This document shows, piece after piece, positions 16,992 to 26,686 of a DNA stretch of 58,242 nucleotides. A model generated the notes under the pieces. The model was not told the origin of the DNA. It made no database searches and saw only the letters and a program-made list of their open reading frames with translations. A program made the position numbers and the translations under genes. The DNA is taken from assembly GCA_964476375.1 (NCBI GenBank), contig CAYYZW010000302.1, positions 1 to 58,242 on the forward strand, read 5' to 3'. The stretch's first letter is position 1; each line of letters starts with the position of its first letter. This DNA is from SAT2750 sp964476375 (lineage in GTDB: Bacteria > Planctomycetota > Planctomycetia > Pirellulales > Pirellulaceae).

Positions 16992-18998
16992 TTAGAGTGC
17001 CGGCGGCTTACGCTTCGGTGGTGGCTTTTTGAGCATCCGCTTTTGATCATTGACCGCGGGTGCCGGGTTATTGTTGCCCCCACCATTTCCCTGGCGAGCC
17101 GGTGCCAGGTCGGTGAATTCCTCTTCCCATTTCCAGCCAATCGGCTCATCCAGCTCACGCTGTGCGAGCAATGCCCACGGCGTTCCAGGGTGGTCCTGGA
17201 CAACTCCCTGCAGGTATTCCCGCGCCTTGTTACCCGCGTTCTTTAACTGGCTGCCGACGCTGATTTCATCAGCTGGCTTGAGTTGCCAGGTATTATTCTT
17301 GGGATCCTTGAACTTCAAACCTCGCTTGGCTTGGGCCAGCATGGCATTGTAGGCCTCGGTGCGAACCTTGACCGCCAGCAGGCGGCCCATCGCCAGGTCA
17401 TAACCAGCCTGCCAGCGCGGTGACTGTTCGGCAGCACGGGCTGATTCACCCAGCTTGAGGATCTCGAAGAGGGCACTGACCTTCGGTTCCAGCTGGGCAG
17501 CCAGTTTCTGGGCCTCGGTCAGTTCATTGGCGAGTGTCGCCTCATCCCGTTTTACAAATCGCATCTTGGGAGACGCCATCGGGGTGACCCAGGACTGCTG
17601 AGCCGCATTCATCATCGAACTTCGCAGCGTACTGGCCTTGATCCGTCTCAGGTACTCCTTGGCCGACACGTACTCGGGCCGGTACCGCCGCATTATCTGG
17701 GGATCAAAAAAGTGCTTGATATGTGCGGAAAAGTTCTCTGTTTCCCCGCGCGAGACCGCCCGGGTGACATTCCGGTTGGGATGGACAGCAAAGTAAATCC
17801 CCCCCGTCTCATAGGAAAGGCGAGTCAGCGAAAAGGGACCAAACCCTGAGTCAATCGGGGCCTTGTCCTCACCGGAGCCGGCAAAATGCAGCTTGATTCT
17901 CTCCGGCAGGAATGACTCCGGCCCCTGGTTGACCCGTCCCCACTGGGCTGTCTGGTCAAATTCGGGATCGGGATCCACCCATTTCACCAGTGTCTCACGA
18001 CGCCCGAAGGGAGCCGGGACACCCACGACGTAAACCGGCACACCCAGCTTCTGGCAGTACCGGGATGTCGTGTCCACTCCGTCCTGGTCATCCCCCGCCT
18101 CGTCGGTGACCACGATTACCATCACGTTTCGCTTCGGTTCCCCATTTTCATCCGGGGCCCGGTAGCCACTGTAGGCGTAGGTTGCCTCATAGATCGCCTG
18201 AAAAACGCGTTCGGTGCCCGAGTTATCCTGCTCGATTGTCTTGACCGCTTCCTTGATCTCCGCCAGGTTGTCGGTCGGCTTGGTCAGCATTGGCTTGACT
18301 TCACTTCCGAAAGCATAGATTGACGTTACCAGGGGCTTCTTCTCGTACTGGGCAAAAGCTGGATTCTGGGCTGCTTCCAGGATTCCCAGTTCCTCGTAAA
18401 TACGATCAAACCGGGCATGAATTTCCTCCCGTTGCCGCGCCAGGCTTCCGGACTGGTCAAACAGCCAGAGAACCAGTGTCTTGCGTTCTTCCAGGGAAAG
18501 CAGGATCTCGTGCGTGATCCTGTCAATCGCCCCGCTCGCTCCGGTGGTTCCCTCACCGACATGTCCCTTGACCGTGAGCAACTCGTTGTAGTGGAGCCCG
18601 GTGGCCACCTCCACCTGCTGGTTAATCTCGATCTCACCAAATTCCTTGGGTTCCATATCCTGGGGAATCGGAATATCGGAAACCTCCGATACCAGCGGTG
18701 CCTCGGAGAAAGCCATTTCTGCATCGTTATTGCTGTTGGCACCAATCTCGATCGTAGGCTGTTCATTGAAGAAGACTTCCTCGTGGTTCTTCAACTCCAT
18801 CACCTTCTCTTCTTCCAGCGGCGTCTCCAGGGTCAATTCCACATGGTTGCTCTGGAACACGAGGGGCCACAGGCCAAGCGCAAGCAGCACACCAACATGA
18901 ATCACAACGCTGGTCAGGAAGGCGGCCGAGTCACCATCGAAGGACGCAGGTTCGAGCTGGTGAGGAGGCTGTTCCGGAGTCTTCTGATCTGAACTCAC
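16992..18998 (-). CDS. Membrane-anchored von Willebrand factor A protein
   Basis: A 668-residue protein with a transmembrane helix near residues 30-50 (LTSVVIHVGVLLALGLW), an acidic linker rich in Glu/Asp, and a VWA domain whose MIDAS motif is LFDQSGSL (DxSxS), with SGTER supplying the Thr and VVTDEAGDDQ the second Asp. The C-terminal third is helical and ends in a Pro/Lys tail (PPPKRKPPAL). The domain should bind a divalent metal and a protein partner, but the partner is unknown. GTG 18998 has AAGGA at 9-base spacing (19008-19012); the open frame reaches 19136, but the upstream residues look random. It diverges from the hydrolase gene. Confidence 0.75.
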   Translation of the reverse strand: MSSDQKTPEQPPHQLEPASFDGDSAAFLTSVVIHVGVLLALGLWPLVFQSNHVELTLETPLEEEKVMELKNHEEVFFNEQPTIEIGANSNNDAEMAFSEAPLVSEVSDIPIPQDMEPKEFGEIEINQQVEVATGLHYNELLTVKGHVGEGTTGASGAIDRITHEILLSLEERKTLVLWLFDQSGSLARQREEIHARFDRIYEELGILEAAQNPAFAQYEKKPLVTSIYAFGSEVKPMLTKPTDNLAEIKEAVKTIEQDNSGTERVFQAIYEATYAYSGYRAPDENGEPKRNVMVIVVTDEAGDDQDGVDTTSRYCQKLGVPVYVVGVPAPFGRRETLVKWVDPDPEFDQTAQWGRVNQGPESFLPERIKLHFAGSGEDKAPIDSGFGPFSLTRLSYETGGIYFAVHPNRNVTRAVSRGETENFSAHIKHFFDPQIMRRYRPEYVSAKEYLRRIKASTLRSSMMNAAQQSWVTPMASPKMRFVKRDEATLANELTEAQKLAAQLEPKVSALFEILKLGESARAAEQSPRWQAGYDLAMGRLLAVKVRTEAYNAMLAQAKRGLKFKDPKNNTWQLKPADEISVGSQLKNAGNKAREYLQGVVQDHPGTPWALLAQRELDEPIGWKWEEEFTDLAPARQGNGGGNNNPAPAVNDQKRMLKKPPPKRKPPAL

Positions 18999-19416
18999 AG
19001 TCGTTATCCTTATCTGATCATCTATTCCATCGTGAGACGAACAGGTCGGCGATCTCACCGGCGACCACTCGCCATGATCCTGGCCTGGCGATTGTGCCCC
19101 CTGTAAGAAATCAACCACGCCACGACCAATTGTCACTCAAATACGCTTTCAAGGCAAGGAATCATCTAACCCTGAACAGATCTCTTGCCGTGTCCTATTG
19201 TGAGAGCGAATGAGCGCTCCAAAAGTACTCATTTGTTCGTGATGCGCTATAATAATCAATACAGGTGGCAAAACACCGCCACCTGGCCGGTACAAATACC
19301 CTCCGGGTCAAGGAAACATGTGTAGCCTGACCGATAGTAAATACATGAAACAGGTTCTGTCGACAGACCGTCTTTCAGGAGCATCCCACGAATAACCAGG
19401 GACAAGGAATGAAAAA
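18999..19416. other. 418-bp divergent intergenic region
   Basis: Separates the VWA gene (minus) from the hydrolase gene (plus). It contains the palindrome GAGCGCTC near 19213, a TATAAT at 19248-19253 and, just after it, a perfect 8-base inverted repeat. No gene is evident. The start-proximal part of the plus side is otherwise featureless. Confidence 0.5.
19248..19285 (+). promoter_or_regulatory. Candidate -10 box followed by inverted repeat
   Basis: TATAAT at 19248-19253 matches the vegetative -10 consensus, although the -35 region is weak. CAGGTGGC (19262-19269) and GCCACCTG (19278-19285) form a perfect inverted repeat with an 8-base loop where the transcript would begin. This could be an operator or a 5' hairpin for the hydrolase gene. 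Confidence 0.4.
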
Positions 19417-20463
19417 ATGAAAATGTCCTACCTCCTCCATCGACCCTGCAAAGCAGGGGGCATGACCCGGATTATGACAGGGATCAGCCTGCTGGTATTT
19501 TTCTGCACTCTCCTGCTGCAGCAGGTGGCCCACGGTCAGAACGCGGCAGACAAAGACGAGAAGCCGGAGATCCCCAAGCCGCGTCGAGTGGCCCTCAAGA
19601 CCAAGGATGGTGTCGAACTTTCGGCCTTTTACCTGGCTGGCCATCGTGAAAAGAAAGCGGTACCGGTGATCATGCTCCACGGCTGGAAGGGAGAAAGCGG
19701 GGACCTGGCGAACCTGGCTCTGCGAATCCAGAAAGAGGGACACGCCGTCCTCGTCCCCGATCTACGAGGTCATGGAAAAAGCACGAACGTGGTGATAAAA
19801 AAACCGGGCGGGCTGACGGACAACAAGGAATTGAAGCTGGACACTTTCACCAAGCTTCATATCCTCGCCATGAACGAGGATGTGGAGACATGCAAGCGTT
19901 TCCTGATGGAACGTCATAACGCCGGGGAATGTAATATTGAGAAACTCTGCGTGGTCGGATCGGAAATGGGTGCCCTGGTGACCCTGAACTGGGCAGTCGG
20001 AGACTGGAATGCCCGCTCCACACCTTTCCTGAAACAGGGCCAGGACATCAAGACAATGATCCTGATATCTCCACCACAGTCGTTCAAGGGTTTAACCACC
20101 CAGGCGGCATTGACCCAGCCAGTGGTCCGGGGGGGACTGAATACCCTGCTGATCGTCGGAAATGAAAGCAGCGCTGACCTGTCCGCTGCCAAGCGACTTT
20201 TCAACCGCATGGAACGTTATCACGGGCCCAAGCCGGATGACCCGTCACGACTGAAAAACCACCGGTTGTTCATGGTCGAAATGGACACCGCATCCCAGGG
20301 ATCAGAACTGCTTGCGGAGAAAAACCTCAAGCCCCTGCCGAGCGAGGTCATCTGGTCATTCCTGCAAAGCAAGATTATCGACCGCGAGACTCTCACGTTT
20401 GGCAACACGGAGTTTAACCTCCAGTGGAAACGACGAGGGAATGTCTTTGAGGAAGAGCAGTAA
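19417..20463 (+). CDS. Secreted alpha/beta-hydrolase-fold protein with Glu at the nucleophile elbow
   Basis: A 348-residue protein with a signal-like helix (residues ~17-38, ending VAHGQ) and an alpha/beta-hydrolase core: PVIMLHGW at 83-90 (oxyanion strand), VLVPDLRGHGKS at 111-122, and the elbow VVGSEMGALV at 179-188. In the usual G-x-S-x-G the nucleophile Ser is replaced by Glu183 (G-S-E-M-G), so ordinary esterase chemistry is unlikely. It may be a non-catalytic or carboxylate-nucleophile variant. ATG 19417 has AAGGA about 8 bases upstream; ATG 19462 is an alternative directly before the signal helix. Confidence 0.78.
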   Translation: MKMSYLLHRPCKAGGMTRIMTGISLLVFFCTLLLQQVAHGQNAADKDEKPEIPKPRRVALKTKDGVELSAFYLAGHREKKAVPVIMLHGWKGESGDLANLALRIQKEGHAVLVPDLRGHGKSTNVVIKKPGGLTDNKELKLDTFTKLHILAMNEDVETCKRFLMERHNAGECNIEKLCVVGSEMGALVTLNWAVGDWNARSTPFLKQGQDIKTMILISPPQSFKGLTTQAALTQPVVRGGLNTLLIVGNESSADLSAAKRLFNRMERYHGPKPDDPSRLKNHRLFMVEMDTASQGSELLAEKNLKPLPSEVIWSFLQSKIIDRETLTFGNTEFNLQWKRRGNVFEEEQ

Positions 20464-20663
20464 AGGGCAGTGTTCGTTCCTGGACAGCATGACCGGCACC
20501 ACTGTTACCGGTGGTATAGCTCTCCCTTCCTGTCGGCCTTGCCGTGTTTCCCGGGCCCTTGCCGGGATGTCGTTGAAGTCGGATGACAACGGTGTCCGAT
20601 CCCGCTAGAAGACCCCCTGTTCTGGAGCGTCCCCGTCCAGGCAGCACGATGGAGGAGACCGTG

Positions 20664-21218
20664 ATGTTTTTCCGCACACGCTGGATTGTGGCCACTGGCA
20701 TCCTGGTCGCTGGATGTTGTGCAGCATTGCCATTTCCCCGACGGGCCGTGGACGATTCGTACTCCTCCCGGCCCCCACGGGTTTCTTCTACTTCAGAAAA
20801 CGACGGTCCCCAGCTTCACCTGGCTCTAGGGGCACTCCCGGAAACTGCCAACAGGTCACCGTCAGCGGGGATTCAAGACCATAACAGGATTCAGCCATTA
20901 CTGCTTCGCACTCCGGTTCCCACGGCCCGCAAGGCAGCCCCTCCCGAGCAGCTTCCGGCCCTCGAGGACAGTTATCCTCCACCCATGCAAGGCCCCCTCC
21001 CGCCTTCAGGGATAATTTCTGGAGATGCCCGGGAAACCGGGGCAGGGGAGGTCCGTTACCACCAGATCCAGGATGGGGACACGTTAAGGGCACTGGCGGA
21101 ACGCTACCTGGGTGATGCAGCCCAGGACAAGGCCATCTACGAACTCAACCGGTCAATTCTTGTGTCACCCGACCTGCTCCCGCTGGGAAAGACGCTGCAC
21201 ATTCCCGGCTCTCGCTAG
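20664..21218 (+). CDS. LysM-domain lipoprotein
   Basis: A 184-residue exported protein. ATG 20664 has GGAGG 8 bases upstream; upstream in-frame ATGs are less well placed. The N-terminus ILVAGCCAAL contains a lipobox (VAGC). A proline-rich, disordered middle of about 90 residues leads to a single C-terminal LysM domain: YHQIQDGDTLRALAERYLGD...IYELNRSIL...LPLGKTLHIPG. LysM modules bind peptidoglycan or chitin-like glycans, so the protein probably tethers to the cell wall. It converges on secDF with a 22-base gap. No catalytic domain is present. Confidence 0.8.
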   Translation: MFFRTRWIVATGILVAGCCAALPFPRRAVDDSYSSRPPRVSSTSENDGPQLHLALGALPETANRSPSAGIQDHNRIQPLLLRTPVPTARKAAPPEQLPALEDSYPPPMQGPLPPSGIISGDARETGAGEVRYHQIQDGDTLRALAERYLGDAAQDKAIYELNRSILVSPDLLPLGKTLHIPGSR

Positions 21219-21240
21219 ACGAGCCGCCTGGCCGTGCTGC

Positions 21241-24200
21241 CTACTGTTTTCGAGAGACGAGGTACAGCAGCACGGGGGAAGCAATAAAGATGGAACTGTA
21301 GGTTCCCACCAGCACACCAACCACCAGCGAGAAGGCAAACCCGTGGATTCCCTGGCCACCCAGGAAAAACAGGATCATCACAACGATCAACGTCGTGACC
21401 GACGTTAGCAATGTCCGGGAAAGCGTCTGGTTGATACTCTCATTGATCATCTCCTTGGTCATCGCCGGGTTCTTCCCCCGCACTTCACGAATACGATCAA
21501 AGACAACGATCGTGTCATTGAGTGAATAACCGATAATGGTAAGAAAGGCTGCCACGACTGGCAGGCTGATCCGGAATTCTTCCATTTGAAGGAACTCCAC
21601 CGCTACCCACTTGCTCACGGCAATCGCGCCGAGCGTGATCAGCACATCATGGACAAGCGCCACCACGGCGGCCAGTCCAAAGGCGACGCGTTGAAAGCGG
21701 AACCAGATATAAGCAACAATACCGAACAGGCTTCCAAGCAGGGCGAATACGGCAAGTTGCTTGGTATCCCCGGCAACCTTTCCGCCGATCGTCGACGACG
21801 AGTGGAAGTAAGGTTGACCGGCAACATTGGAACGTAATTGCTGAAGGATCCGCTGAGTATTCTCCACGTTCTCCTGGAGTGTGACAGTCCAGGAGGCACG
21901 GTTGGCGGTACTCTCCTGTTCCCAGACGCCCTGAAAACCTTCCGGAACCACCCCCATACCACTTTCTGAAATCACAATACTCAAGGACTCAGCCGCTTCC
22001 TTCACCATCTCACGCAGCGTGACCGCATCCACCTGGCCCACATCCTCACTTGTTTCAATGCTGAAATGGACGGTCCCTGACGACTTCGTGACACCGGTGG
22101 TCTTTTCATCGTCGGAACCAGTCTCACCAGTCTCACTCGTCTCCCCTGTCACCGGAGGCACCGTTTCGACCTCCGCGGGAGATTCCTCTTCCTCTTCCTC
22201 TTCTACTACCGCCTGCTCGACCTGGAAAGCGATGAAACAATCCTGCCCGGTCAGATCTTCTCTATTTTCCGATGCGTTGGACTCCTCATCTTCATCCGCA
22301 TCCCCTCGATCCTGGCTTCCATTACCGGGCACCTCTTCCACCCGGTTCACGTCCACCTGGTAGGTGGACAGCAGGGACTGCTTCCCGTTATCTACAAAAG
22401 CAACCTGGATAAAATCCTTGAGCATGTCGGAGCTGGCAATCGAGGTATCCACCCGCCAGACCGTGTTCTCCTCTCCGATATCCACCCGGTTAATGGAATA
22501 CTGGACGGGATTGTCCGTGTAATCGGAAAGTAAATTCTGCTTCAAGGAGTCATCTGCCAACGCCGTTTCGATGAGGCCTGTCACCTCGGTATCGGTTTTG
22601 GGTGTTTTCAACTGCAGCGTGACCGACGTCCCGCCCAGGAAATCAATCGCGTAAATTCCGTTTCCTCGCATGTACACGGCCCCCACGCCGATCGCAACAA
22701 TAAGCACCGAGAAGACGGCAGCCAGGGCACGTTTGCCGATGAAATCAATGCTGGTCTTTCCAACGATACTCCTCATCGGCAGTTTCTTCAGCAGGCGGCT
22801 TTTCTCGAGCAATTCAAACACGGCCCGGGAGCAGAAGATCGCCGAGTACATACTCATCAGGATTCCCAGGATCAGCGTGATTGCAAAACCTCGGATCTGG
22901 TCGGTACCGATCATGTAGAGCACGATGGCGGTAATCAATGTTGTCAGGTTGGCGTCGACAATCGTGATCGTGGCACGCGAAAATCCATTGCGGATCGCCA
23001 TTCGCAACGAGGATCCACGTGTCAGCTCTTCCCGGATTCTCTCGAAAATCAGCACGTTGGCATCCACCGACATACCAACGGTCAGAACCAGGCCCGCGAG
23101 TCCGGGCAGGGTGAAAGCCGCATTGATCAGCTTCATCAGTGCCAGGATCAGAAGCAGGTTGGTAGCCAGGGCAACCACGGCGACCACGCCTGCGAAGCGA
23201 TAGTAAACGATGATGAAAACGACCACGGCAGCCAGGGAAATGCCGATCGCCATTTTCCCCTTGCGGATCGTCTCCTCTCCCAGTTCCGCCCCCATCTTGT
23301 TCTCACTGATCGGCTCCTGCTCAAGCGTTGCCGGCAACCGGCCCGCCCGCAGAATTCCCACCAGGAAATTGATCTCCTCACGCGTGAAGTTCCCCGTAAT
23401 CTGGCCTCGCTCGGAAATCACTGACTGGATTGTCGGGGCGGAGAGCAGGTCATTATCGAGCACGATTCCGAGTTGCCGAGTGACCCCCTGCTGTTCATCC
23501 GGACGGTTCTTGCTTGTCAGCCTCTTGAAACGGGGGATGCCGGTCCCACGCAGTGAAAAGTCAACTGTCGGGGCACCATTCTGGTCAACACCTGCCCGCA
23601 CAACACCAAGGTCACCACCGAGGATGTCCTCACCATCATCCACCGCCATCAGGACTTCGACGTCATCGATCTCCTGGTCCTGCAAGAACCTGTCAAAGGC
23701 TTTTTCGTCCTTGGGCCCCGGGGAGGGGATTGTTATCAGTTGATTGGTTTTCACATTACGGATGACATTGCCCCGGGCGTTGTACTTGATGGCCCGGTGA
23801 TCATTCACATCCGGTTCATCGTCCCGGGCAACACGCACCCATTGCGCCAGCAACTTCCGCTGCTCGGCCGGCAGCGATGGATCATCGTAGATGTTATCTG
23901 CACCCTCTTGCTCTTCTGCCCGTTCAATATGTGTCTCGTGATCATTCCGATTGGCAACGATGCGGAACTGCAGCAAGCCTGCCTGCGTGATCCGCTTCTT
24001 GATCTGTATAATCTCGCTTTCCTCGGCATCCGGAATGATGATTTCAATCTGGCGTGATCCGTAAGCACGCAGCACCATCTCGCGCGTCCCGCCGGGGTTA
24101 ATCCGGCGACTGAGCGCCTGGATCAGGGCATCGATGGGAGCCTCATCCTCCTTGTTCTCTTCCGGTTTGAGCTGGTAGATCAGGTTCACGCCGCCCTTCA

Positions 24201-24831
24201 GGTCAACACCGAACTTGAAATCCATCGGTGCCACCTCGACAACCCCGATACTCAAGGTCGTCAGGATCAGGGCGATCTTCCAGGTATATTCCGGGGCTCG
24301 AATACGGTCGACAAAAAGACGAGCCACAAGGTACGAAAAGCTGGTGAGGACAATCAGGATACCGAAGGTACGAAAACCCTTGTCCGCAGAAGCCGCATCA
24401 TTCTCTGACTGGAGCAGCGACAGAAAGGAGAAGCCAATCAGGACAGAACCAAAAACGGCCAGCCCAAACACGTATCGCCAGGTATCACTGCGGATGCGCA
24501 GACCTCCTGCCACGGGCCGGCCCAGGTAGACTCCCATGACCCCCACCACCACGCTGACCAGCAGCAGGATTGTCCCCCAGCTTGCTGCATCCAGCGATTG
24601 CTTGGCCACCCAGAACAACACCACGGCCATCACGACGCCGGAGATGAGTTCCAGCAGTTTCTTCCCCTCCACCATCATGCGGGGAATTGCCCGGCCCATG
24701 TAAAAAGCCGCCAGCGCGATCAGCAGGGAAAAGACCAGGGCGATCCCTGAACGAAGATCTCCCGGAAAGATCGAGGCGATATTCACCTCGGCAAACAGGT
24801 TAAGCACCATGTTGAGCGGATTCCACTGCAT
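21241..24831 (-). CDS. secDF: Fused SecD-SecF protein translocase subunit with N-terminal membrane extension
   Basis: A 1196-residue inner-membrane protein that uses the proton gradient to help export by SecYEG. SecD begins near residue 206 with DFKFGVDLKGGVNLIYQL; VGMSVDANVLIFERIREEL is the SecD helix-4 motif, and SLNDTIVVFDRIREVRGK in the last third is its SecF counterpart, so both halves are in one polypeptide. Two unusual parts are about 200 extra N-terminal residues with several hydrophobic helices, and a strongly acidic low-complexity stretch (Glu/Asp/Thr-rich) of about 90 residues inside the SecF periplasmic region. yajC lies upstream on the same strand, the usual partner. Confidence 0.93.
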   Translation of the reverse strand: MQWNPLNMVLNLFAEVNIASIFPGDLRSGIALVFSLLIALAAFYMGRAIPRMMVEGKKLLELISGVVMAVVLFWVAKQSLDAASWGTILLLVSVVVGVMGVYLGRPVAGGLRIRSDTWRYVFGLAVFGSVLIGFSFLSLLQSENDAASADKGFRTFGILIVLTSFSYLVARLFVDRIRAPEYTWKIALILTTLSIGVVEVAPMDFKFGVDLKGGVNLIYQLKPEENKEDEAPIDALIQALSRRINPGGTREMVLRAYGSRQIEIIIPDAEESEIIQIKKRITQAGLLQFRIVANRNDHETHIERAEEQEGADNIYDDPSLPAEQRKLLAQWVRVARDDEPDVNDHRAIKYNARGNVIRNVKTNQLITIPSPGPKDEKAFDRFLQDQEIDDVEVLMAVDDGEDILGGDLGVVRAGVDQNGAPTVDFSLRGTGIPRFKRLTSKNRPDEQQGVTRQLGIVLDNDLLSAPTIQSVISERGQITGNFTREEINFLVGILRAGRLPATLEQEPISENKMGAELGEETIRKGKMAIGISLAAVVVFIIVYYRFAGVVAVVALATNLLLILALMKLINAAFTLPGLAGLVLTVGMSVDANVLIFERIREELTRGSSLRMAIRNGFSRATITIVDANLTTLITAIVLYMIGTDQIRGFAITLILGILMSMYSAIFCSRAVFELLEKSRLLKKLPMRSIVGKTSIDFIGKRALAAVFSVLIVAIGVGAVYMRGNGIYAIDFLGGTSVTLQLKTPKTDTEVTGLIETALADDSLKQNLLSDYTDNPVQYSINRVDIGEENTVWRVDTSIASSDMLKDFIQVAFVDNGKQSLLSTYQVDVNRVEEVPGNGSQDRGDADEDEESNASENREDLTGQDCFIAFQVEQAVVEEEEEEESPAEVETVPPVTGETSETGETGSDDEKTTGVTKSSGTVHFSIETSEDVGQVDAVTLREMVKEAAESLSIVISESGMGVVPEGFQGVWEQESTANRASWTVTLQENVENTQRILQQLRSNVAGQPYFHSSSTIGGKVAGDTKQLAVFALLGSLFGIVAYIWFRFQRVAFGLAAVVALVHDVLITLGAIAVSKWVAVEFLQMEEFRISLPVVAAFLTIIGYSLNDTIVVFDRIREVRGKNPAMTKEMINESINQTLSRTLLTSVTTLIVVMILFFLGGQGIHGFAFSLVVGVLVGTYSSIFIASPVLLYLVSRKQ

Positions 24832-24864
24832 GAATCAATTCCCAGTTTCCACGTGACCGTGGCT

Positions 24865-25335
24865 TTAGTTCTTTTTCTCGTCTGCTTCTGACGGATCATA
24901 GACATCCCAGATACCGCTCCGGGAGATCTTCAGACGCGTGTCCGTCTTTTCATCTGTCAGGATCGTCAGCTCGTGGCGATCCTCGTTGACCGAAACGACC
25001 TTGCCAATGATCCCCCCGCGGGTGATCACCTGTGTGTTCTTTTCGATCGTGGTGACCCTGGTGGTGCGATCTTTTTCCTTTCGCCGTCCGGGGCGAAGCA
25101 TGATGAAGTAAAAGAGCGCGAAGATGATCATCATCGGCATCAGGAAATTCGGCCCACCCCCGGCCCCAGGATTCGCTCCCGGAGCAGGATTCTCACCCCC
25201 CGGGGCTGTATCGCCAGCCGCTGGTGTCGCGGAACTGCCGTCTGCCGGCGGCGCCCCATCCTGGGCTATCGACGGGCCCGCACAGGCGACAACAACCATT
25301 GCCACCACGATACTCAGCACGGTGTTTCTTTTCAC
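24865..25335 (-). CDS. yajC: Preprotein translocase subunit YajC
   Basis: A 156-residue accessory subunit of the SecDF complex. After an N-terminal hydrophobic segment (VLSIVVAMVVVACAG, which also contains a lipobox-like VVAC) comes a Pro/Gly/Ala-rich linker, then the single YajC helix (FLMPMMIIFALFYFIMLRP), the conserved RPGRRKEK, and the beta-rich VITRGGIIGKVVSV segment. I chose GTG 25335 because it gives a clean Lys-Arg signal start; ATG 25356 is also possible, and the longer frame to 25545 overlaps the tgt 3' end. The lipobox and linker are additions to the usual ~110-residue YajC. Confidence 0.9.
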   Translation of the reverse strand: MKRNTVLSIVVAMVVVACAGPSIAQDGAPPADGSSATPAAGDTAPGGENPAPGANPGAGGGPNFLMPMMIIFALFYFIMLRPGRRKEKDRTTRVTTIEKNTQVITRGGIIGKVVSVNEDRHELTILTDEKTDTRLKISRSGIWDVYDPSEADEKKN

Positions 25336-25484
25336 GTTTTCACCACCCCTGGTCATAGAATGAATCACCGCGTTCGATCCATTCGAATGCAGTGACCCTC
25401 GACGCGAGAGATCACTTTTCAGCCTAATCGCGTTATCATAAGTCTTCGTCAGATTACCGGCAAGTGTACCGGTTCCCCTGGGGG

Positions 25485-26612
25485 CTAGTCGCTGCCGGTC
25501 GAATTCCAGCCTGCCTTTTTCTCTGCCATGAAATCCAGGAAGCAATCTCCGGAAATCGCCTCCCGCGCCCCGGCAAGCAAACGCTGGTAGTAGGTCAGGT
25601 TGTGAAGCGAAAGAAGGATCGGACCAAGCATTTCTCCGGCCATGAAAAGATGCCGCAGGTAGCCCCGGCTGTGACGACAGGCAGGACAGGGACAGTCCAC
25701 TTCAAGTGGATTTGTCTCCTCCTGGTGGATACGGTTTCGCAACCTGAGTGGCCCCTGGTCGGTAAAGGCCATGGCATTACGGCCGTTGCGTGTCGGCATC
25801 ACACAGTCGAACATGTCGACGCCCCGGCTGATCGCCTCGAGCAGGTCCAGCGGTCGCCCCACTCCCATCAGGTAACGCGGCTTGTCCACCGGAAGGAGTG
25901 GACAGGTAACCTCCAGCATCTGCTGCATCTGCTCTGGAGTCTCTCCGACGCTCAAGCCACCAATCGCGTAACCGGGAAAATCAAGGTCCACCAGCTGTTC
26001 GCAACATGTCCTCCGCAGGTCGGCATCCAGTCCTCCCTGGACAATCGCAAAAAGAGCCTGATCCTTCCGCTGCGAGGCCTGGCGGGATCGCTCCGCCCAG
26101 CGAACCGTTCTCTGGCAGGCCTCCTGCAGAACAGACGCACCGGCCGGCAGTCCCACAACATGGTCCAAGACCATGGCAATGTCACTTCCCAGGTCCTCCT
26201 GGATCTCGACTGATTTTTCCGGCGTCATGATCATCGTGCTGCCATCGATATGGGACTGGAAGGTCGCCCCTTCTTCCTCCACCGATGTCAGCCGGGCAAG
26301 ACTGAAAATCTGGAAACCGCCACTATCGGTCAGGATCGGGCCCTGCCAGCCCATCATCTGGTGAAGCCCGCCAAGCCGGCGAACCACATCGCTGCCGGGA
26401 CGCTGCGCCAGGTGGTAGGCATTTCCCAGCACCATCTGCGCGCCGCTCTGGCGCAACTGGTCCACGGTGATTCCCTTGACACTGCCCAGCGTGGCAACCG
26501 GCATGAAGGCTGGCAGGGACACGCTGCCATGCGGGGTAGAGAGAACCCCCAGGCGGGCCGCACAGCCCGCATCCGAATGGTCAAGCTGGAAGCCAAAGCC
26601 ACTGGCGTTCAT
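25485..26612 (-). CDS. tgt: Queuine tRNA-ribosyltransferase (tRNA-guanine transglycosylase)
   Basis: Exchanges guanine 34 of GUN-anticodon tRNAs for preQ1. The 375-residue protein has the expected ILTDSGGFQIFSL (nucleophile region), FAIVQGGL, GYAIGGLSVGE, RYLMGVGRPLDLLEAI, RGVDMFDCVMPTRNGRNA, and a zinc site built from VDCPCPACRHSRGYLRHLF plus a downstream His (LSLHNL). The gene precedes yajC-secDF on the same strand, the conserved tgt-yajC-secD order. The start ATG 26612 follows AGAGG. It requires preQ1 made elsewhere; no queuosine biosynthesis genes are in the window. Confidence 0.96.
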   Translation of the reverse strand: MNASGFGFQLDHSDAGCAARLGVLSTPHGSVSLPAFMPVATLGSVKGITVDQLRQSGAQMVLGNAYHLAQRPGSDVVRRLGGLHQMMGWQGPILTDSGGFQIFSLARLTSVEEEGATFQSHIDGSTMIMTPEKSVEIQEDLGSDIAMVLDHVVGLPAGASVLQEACQRTVRWAERSRQASQRKDQALFAIVQGGLDADLRRTCCEQLVDLDFPGYAIGGLSVGETPEQMQQMLEVTCPLLPVDKPRYLMGVGRPLDLLEAISRGVDMFDCVMPTRNGRNAMAFTDQGPLRLRNRIHQEETNPLEVDCPCPACRHSRGYLRHLFMAGEMLGPILLSLHNLTYYQRLLAGAREAISGDCFLDFMAEKKAGWNSTGSD

Positions 26613-26686
26613 AACCAGCCGAGCACCTCTCGGATCATCATTGTTTTACCGTCGCCAGGGCGCCTGGCGAGAACACAGAACAAGGG

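Noticed and set aside
18999..19136. N-terminal extension of the VWA protein
   Set aside because: The extra 46 residues look random, and GTG 18998 has a good AAGGA site.
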